From Cupriavidus sp. (GTDB lineage: Bacteria > Pseudomonadota > Gammaproteobacteria > Burkholderiales > Burkholderiaceae): 6,776 nt of DNA. Shown in pieces: positions 6,604 through 6,776 of this stretch. Every line of letters starts with the position of its first letter. Position 1 is the first letter of the stretch. The position numbers and the translations under genes are program-made. The DNA lies in contig JABFVP010000011.1 of assembly GCA_013362725.1 (NCBI GenBank), positions 1-6,776 of the forward strand. Direction: 5' to 3'. The notes below the pieces were generated by a model. That model was not told the origin of the DNA. It saw only the letters and a program-made list of their open reading frames with translations, and ran no database searches.

Positions 6604-6776
6604 AGCATATCGTCAAGAACATCCACTTCGTGGGCATCGGCGGCGCCGGCATGAGCGGCATCGCCGAGGTCCTGCTGAACCTGGGATACAAGGTCTCGGG
6701 CTCCGACGGGGGCAGCAATGCCGCCACGCGGCGCCTGGCGTCGCTGGGCGCCACGGTCATGCACGGGCATGACGCA
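6600..6776 (+). CDS. murC: MurC, UDP-MurNAc:L-alanine ligase, N-terminal fragment
   Basis: The first 59 codons of murC run off the end of the window. MurC is the cytoplasmic ATP-dependent ligase that adds L-Ala to UDP-MurNAc, the first step of stem-peptide synthesis. The visible part is the Rossmann-like UDP-binding domain: MKHIVKNIHFVGIGGAGMSG carries the dinucleotide-type loop GIGGAGMSG at 12-20, followed by IAEVLLNLGY and SGSD at 33-36, all typical of MurC. The ATPase P-loop lies beyond the window. The ATG at 6600 has no strong Shine-Dalgarno; GAGCGAAG at 6582-6589 is a weak and distant match, so reinitiation after murG or after the mini-ORF at 6580 may matter. Too little is visible to exclude fusion to another domain such as Ddl downstream. 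Confidence 0.94.
   Translation, partial: MKHIVKNIHFVGIGGAGMSGIAEVLLNLGYKVSGSDGGSNAATRRLASLGATVMHGHDA

Overview
The window is an uninterrupted piece of the division and cell wall (dcw) cluster, all on the + strand, in the canonical order murE (3' end) - murF - mraY - murD - ftsW - murG - murC (5' end). The DNA is very GC-rich with strong G/C preference at third codon positions. Several protein features point to a betaproteobacterium of the Burkholderiales, most like Cupriavidus or Ralstonia: a 389-residue MraY with an enlarged loop, a 504-residue MurD with an Arg/Ala/Pro-rich insert, and a MurF with the motif NAQREHQEFM. The taxon is inferred from recalled family features, not from a search.

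Layout: 1-108 is the MurE C-terminus. 105-1505 is murF, overlapping murE by ATGA. 1519-2688 is mraY. 2689-2758 is the only noncoding gap of any size; it holds a GC-rich terminator-like hairpin followed by an AT-rich patch and the murD ribosome binding site. 2759-4273 is murD with a GTG start. 4270-5511 is ftsW and 5508-6578 is murG, each joined to the gene before it by ATGA. 6579-6599 is a short gap carrying a possible 7-codon ORF. From 6600 to the window end is the start of murC. No stretch over 300 bases lacks a gene. I saw no tRNA, rRNA, CRISPR array, insertion sequence or phage gene.

The genes form one pathway. MurC (in part), MurD, MurE (in part) and MurF add the stem peptide to UDP-MurNAc in the cytoplasm. 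MraY moves the product onto undecaprenyl phosphate to make lipid I. MurG adds GlcNAc to give lipid II. FtsW, a SEDS protein, polymerises lipid II at the septum with a partner class B PBP encoded elsewhere. The tight overlaps indicate one polycistronic transcript with translational coupling.

No new biological system is present. The points worth a second look are the hairpin plus AT-rich patch between mraY and murD, the mini-ORF coupling murG to murC, the apparent His in MurF where the family usually has a carbamylated Lys, and the lineage-type insertions in MurD and MraY.
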